From: Symbiobacterium terraclitae
Lineage (GTDB): Bacteria; Bacillota; Sulfobacillia; Symbiobacteriales; Symbiobacteriaceae
Assembly: GCF_017874315.1 (NCBI RefSeq)
Contig: NZ_JAGGLG010000031.1
Coordinates: 1-50,958, forward strand
DNA: 50,958 bases
Direction: 5' to 3'
This document shows positions 48,387 through 50,958 of this stretch, piece after piece. The translations under genes and the position numbers were made by a program. Each line of letters starts with the position of its first letter. Position 1 is the first letter of the stretch. Below the pieces are notes generated by a model. The model was given only the letters and a program-made list of their open reading frames with translations, had not been told where the DNA came from and did not search any database.

Positions 48387-49253
48387 ATGACGATGGGAAA
48401 TGCAGAACCGCAAACGGGTCTCCTCCTGCGCATCCAGTCGATCCTCGCATCGCTGACCCGCGCTGAGCGGCGCGTGGCCGACGCGGTGCTGAGCGACCCC
48501 AAGGCGGCCATCTTCGACTCGGTGACGGACCTGGCCGAGAAGGCCGGGGTGGGCGAGACCACGGTCCTGCGCTTCTGCAGGACCCTTGGCTGCCGGGGCT
48601 ACCAGGAGTTCAAGCTGATGCTCGCCCGCGACGAGTCGCTGGGCGCCCGCGGCCTGGGCGAGGACCTGGAGGAGTCGGACGACCCCGGCGCCATCCTCAC
48701 CAAGGTCACGCAGCACAACATGCAGGCGGTCTCCCAGACGGGCGCGCTGCTCAGCCCTGCGGCCGTGGACAGGGCCGTCGAGGCGCTCCTGCGGGCCCGG
48801 CGGGTGGAGGTGTATGGCGTCGGGACCTCGGGGATCACCGCCCTGGACGCGATGTACCGCTTCCGGCGCATCGGCTTTAACATCACCGCCATCCCCGACC
48901 CGCACTACGCCGCGATGTCCGCGGCCCTACTCGGACCGGAGGACGTCGCCATCGGCGTCAGCCACTCCGGCTCCACCAAGGACACGCTCGCGGCCCTGAG
49001 GGGGGCCCGGCAGGCGGGTGCGACGACCATTTGCCTCACGGCGCACGCCCGCTCGCCGATCACGGCGGAGGCGGACATCGTCCTGCTCACGGCGCCGCGG
49101 GAGGCGCCCCTGGAGGGCAGCTCCTTCGCGGCCAAGATCGCGCAGATACACGCCCTCGACGTGCTCTTCGTCTCGCTGGTCCAGCGCGATCGCGAGCGCT
49201 CCCTGCGGTTGACGGAGAAGACGGCGAGTGCCGTTGTCGACAGGCTTGTGTAA
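48387..49253 (+). CDS. RpiR-family transcriptional regulator
   Basis: A 288-residue regulator: an N-terminal HTH_6 domain (LTRAERRVADAVLSDP, then TDLAEKAGVGETTVLRFCRTLGCRGYQEFK; residues about 20-80) and a C-terminal SIS phosphosugar-binding domain (VYGVGTSGITALDAMYRF, then GVSHSGSTKDTLAALRGARQAG). It probably senses a hexosamine phosphate and controls this cluster. SD TTGGAGG is 4 nt from ATG48387 and 10 nt from in-frame ATG48393; either could be used. Confidence 0.93.
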   Translation: MTMGNAEPQTGLLLRIQSILASLTRAERRVADAVLSDPKAAIFDSVTDLAEKAGVGETTVLRFCRTLGCRGYQEFKLMLARDESLGARGLGEDLEESDDPGAILTKVTQHNMQAVSQTGALLSPAAVDRAVEALLRARRVEVYGVGTSGITALDAMYRFRRIGFNITAIPDPHYAAMSAALLGPEDVAIGVSHSGSTKDTLAALRGARQAGATTICLTAHARSPITAEADIVLLTAPREAPLEGSSFAAKIAQIHALDVLFVSLVQRDRERSLRLTEKTASAVVDRLV

Positions 49254-49297
49254 CGGATACCATTCGCAGCTATACTCATTGGAAAAGAGTGGATCGA

Positions 49298-49999
49298 ATG
49301 CATGATGTCATCGCGACACTCAGGGGAGGGCTGATCGTCTCCTGCCAGGCGGAGCCGGGCGACCCACTCTGGGGTGTCGATCACATGGTCGCGCTCGCCC
49401 GGGCAGCAGCGGTGGGCGGGGCCGTGGCCATTCGGACCAACTACCCCCAACACGTGAGCGCCATCAGGCAGGCGGTTCCGCTGCCTGTGATCGGAATCTA
49501 CAAGAAACACTATCCAAACTCGCCCGTCTACATCACGCCCACCATGGCGGAGGTGTGCGCCATCGCCGAGGCCGGCGCCGACATCGTGGCGGTGGAGCTC
49601 ACCGACCAGCCGCGGCCCGACGGCCTCTCCAACGCCGAGTTCATCGCCCAGATCCGCCGCGCCTGCCCCGGGCTGCGGGTGATGGCGGACATCTCCACCC
49701 TCGCCGAGGGGCAGGCGGCCGCCGCACTGGGCGTGGACCTGGTCTCCACGACCCTGAGCGGGTACACCCCCTACAGCCGGCAGATGGACGGGCCCGACCT
49801 GCAGCTGATCGGCGAGCTGGCCCGGTCGGTCTCCGTGCCCGTGGTGGCGGAGGGCCGCTTCTGGGACCCGCGGGACTGCGCCCGGGCGCTGGAGCTCGGC
49901 GCCCACGCCGTGGTGGTGGGCACCGCGATCACGCGGCCGCAGACGGTGACCGCCTGGTACGTGCAGGCGATGCGCGCGGCGGCCCGCCCGACGCTCTAG
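49298..49999 (+). CDS. nanE: N-acetylmannosamine-6-phosphate 2-epimerase (NanE)
   Basis: A 233-residue TIM-barrel enzyme converting ManNAc-6-P to GlcNAc-6-P. The NanE pattern is clear: LRGGLIVSCQAEPGDPLWG, AVAIRTNYPQHV, LPVIGIYKK (catalytic Lys region), ADIVAVELTDQPRPDG, VMADISTLAEG, VSTTLSGYTPYS and VVAEGRFWDP. Together with the ROK kinase it would feed ManNAc into GlcNAc-6-P metabolism. ATG49298 has only a weak SD (GAGTGG). A possible -10 TATACT at 49271-49276 precedes it with a 19-bp spacer to TTGTGT, so a separate promoter is uncertain. No NanA lyase is present. Confidence 0.93.
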   Translation: MHDVIATLRGGLIVSCQAEPGDPLWGVDHMVALARAAAVGGAVAIRTNYPQHVSAIRQAVPLPVIGIYKKHYPNSPVYITPTMAEVCAIAEAGADIVAVELTDQPRPDGLSNAEFIAQIRRACPGLRVMADISTLAEGQAAAALGVDLVSTTLSGYTPYSRQMDGPDLQLIGELARSVSVPVVAEGRFWDPRDCARALELGAHAVVVGTAITRPQTVTAWYVQAMRAAARPTL

Positions 50000-50011
50000 G
50001 GAGGGAAGCCC

Positions 50012-50827
50012 GTGGAGCTGCTGATCATGGGCACCGCGGCCGCCGAGGGGTGGCCGGCCGTCTGGTGCCGCTGCGACCACTGCCAGGAGGCGCGCCGGCG
50101 CGGGGGCAAGGACATCCGGACCCGCGCCGGCGCCGTGGTGGACGGGGTCCTGAAGATCGACTTCGGCCCCGACACGTACATGCAGGCGCTGCAGCAGGGC
50201 GTCGACCTGAGCCGGCTGGAGCACCTGATCGTCACCCACACCCACCAGGACCACTTCGCGCCCGACGACCTGGCCCTGCGCGGCGCCGTCTACGCCCACG
50301 GCCTGGCGCACGACCTCACCGTCTGGGGCGGCGACCGGGCCCTCGCCATGGCCAGGCGGGTGCTGGCCGAGGGGCGTACCACCGGCGTGAACCTGCGCCG
50401 GGTGCGGCCCTTCGAGCCCTTCGCGGCGGGCGAGTTCCGCGTCACGCCGCTCCTGGCCGACCACAACCCGCTTGAGACGTGCTACATCTACCTGATCGAG
50501 CGGGAGGGCCGCCGCCTCCTCTGGGGGCATGATACCGATCTGTTCCCGGAGGAGACCTGGGCCTACCTGGGCGCCCAGCCTCCTCTCCACGCCGTGGTGC
50601 TGGACGCCACCAACGGGCCGCTCACCTTCCGCGGCGGCCACATGGGGATCGGCGAGCTGGTGGATGTCCGGCGGCGGATGTTGGCCGAGGGCATGGCCAC
50701 CGCGGAGACGCGGTTCGTGGCCACCCACTTCTCCCACAACGGGGGGCTGCTGCACGCCGACCTGGAGGCGCGGCTCGGACCCGAGGGGTTCCTGGTGGCT
50801 TACGACGGGATGCGGCTGTGCATCTAG
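50012..50827 (+). CDS. Metallo-beta-lactamase-fold hydrolase, PhnP-like
   Basis: A 271-residue metallo-hydrolase. The metal motif is VTHTHQDHF (HxHxDH) near residues 74-82, with further ligands His in LLADHNP, Asp in GHDTDLF and His in ATHFSHNG. The N-terminal CRCDHCQEARRRG is the zinc-binding Cys cluster seen in PhnP-type phosphodiesterases. It may open a cyclic phosphate or ester of a sugar. It is 12 bp from nanE with SD GGGAGG before GTG50012, ending the cluster inside the window. Confidence 0.87.
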   Translation: MELLIMGTAAAEGWPAVWCRCDHCQEARRRGGKDIRTRAGAVVDGVLKIDFGPDTYMQALQQGVDLSRLEHLIVTHTHQDHFAPDDLALRGAVYAHGLAHDLTVWGGDRALAMARRVLAEGRTTGVNLRRVRPFEPFAAGEFRVTPLLADHNPLETCYIYLIEREGRRLLWGHDTDLFPEETWAYLGAQPPLHAVVLDATNGPLTFRGGHMGIGELVDVRRRMLAEGMATAETRFVATHFSHNGGLLHADLEARLGPEGFLVAYDGMRLCI

Positions 50828-50834
50828 GCCACGG

Positions 50835-50958
50835 CTCCGCGACGGGATCCAGGCCCGGGTTCTGCGACGGGATCCAGGCCCGGGTTCTGCGACGGGATCC
50901 AGGCCCGGGTTCTGCGACGGGATCCAGGCCCGGGTTCTGCGACGGGATCCAGGCCCGG
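50835..50958. repeat. 25-bp tandem repeat running off the right edge
   Basis: Units starting TTCTGCGACGGGATCC at 50860, 50885, 50910 and 50935 repeat every 25 bp, identical as far as they are visible. They follow a diverged first copy (about 50835-50859), and the last is cut by the window end at 24 bases. It begins 8 bp after the hydrolase stop. The total copy number is unknown. Confidence 0.9.

Overview
The window reads as chromosome of a GC-rich, endospore-lineage Firmicute, most like Symbiobacterium. The evidence is strong AGGAGG-type ribosome sites with frequent GTG/TTG starts, a CotJC/manganese-catalase-type spore-coat gene, an RpiR regulator, CtaA, ECF sigma factors and a probable selenoprotein. 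The species is inferred from style and gene content, not from a marker gene.

Layout. 1-2691: a polar amino-acid ABC transporter (binding lipoprotein, permease, ATPase) behind a promoter and a 13-bp direct-repeat array. 2771-8219: a CotJC/Mn-catalase-like gene split in frame by a 4783-bp element. The element carries a large serine recombinase and three secreted-protein genes of lower GC. 8387-10118: a DUF1259 gene, a 58-codon membrane-peptide gene and about 1.1 kb of tandem repeats and hairpins. 10119-12505: a winged-helix/nuclease-like protein, heme A synthase and a GNAT acetyltransferase. 12478-15862: two more tandem repeats, then a copper ATPase with a CsoR-type operator and a C-terminal cupredoxin-like extension. 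16133-18257: an ECF sigma factor with its putative anti-sigma/sensor. 18646-21309: a P2-type cation ATPase. 21730-24701: an ArsR-type regulator, an ABC-ATPase-like protein without a P-loop and a DUF4173 membrane protein. 24971-27092: a NatAB-like ABC exporter. 27261-30224: a PCYCGC lipoprotein read through an in-frame TGA (predicted selenocysteine) and a NarL/NarX-type two-component pair. 30445-35902: a DmsABC-like molybdoenzyme operon with a TorD chaperone and a polyferredoxin. 36084-36761: a SIMPL-domain protein. 36975-50827: a long co-directional amino-sugar catabolic cluster (ROK kinase, FAD oxidoreductase, DUF4127, NagZ-like GH3, acetyl esterase, glycosidase-like protein, sugar ABC importer, RpiR, NanE, metallo-beta-lactamase-fold hydrolase). 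A 25-bp tandem array runs off the right edge.

Two items stand out. First, the element at 3077-7876 has all the parts of a sporulation-type intervening element like skin(sigK) or SPbeta(spsM). Recombination between its 17-bp repeats would rebuild a 221-residue CotJC-like protein exactly in frame. Second, the PCYCGC gene keeps its conserved ICVDI motif, a downstream stop and a terminator only if TGA at 27408-27410 is decoded as an amino acid, and that position is a conserved cysteine in the family. Every functional statement comes from reading the sequence and recalling protein families. No database search was run.
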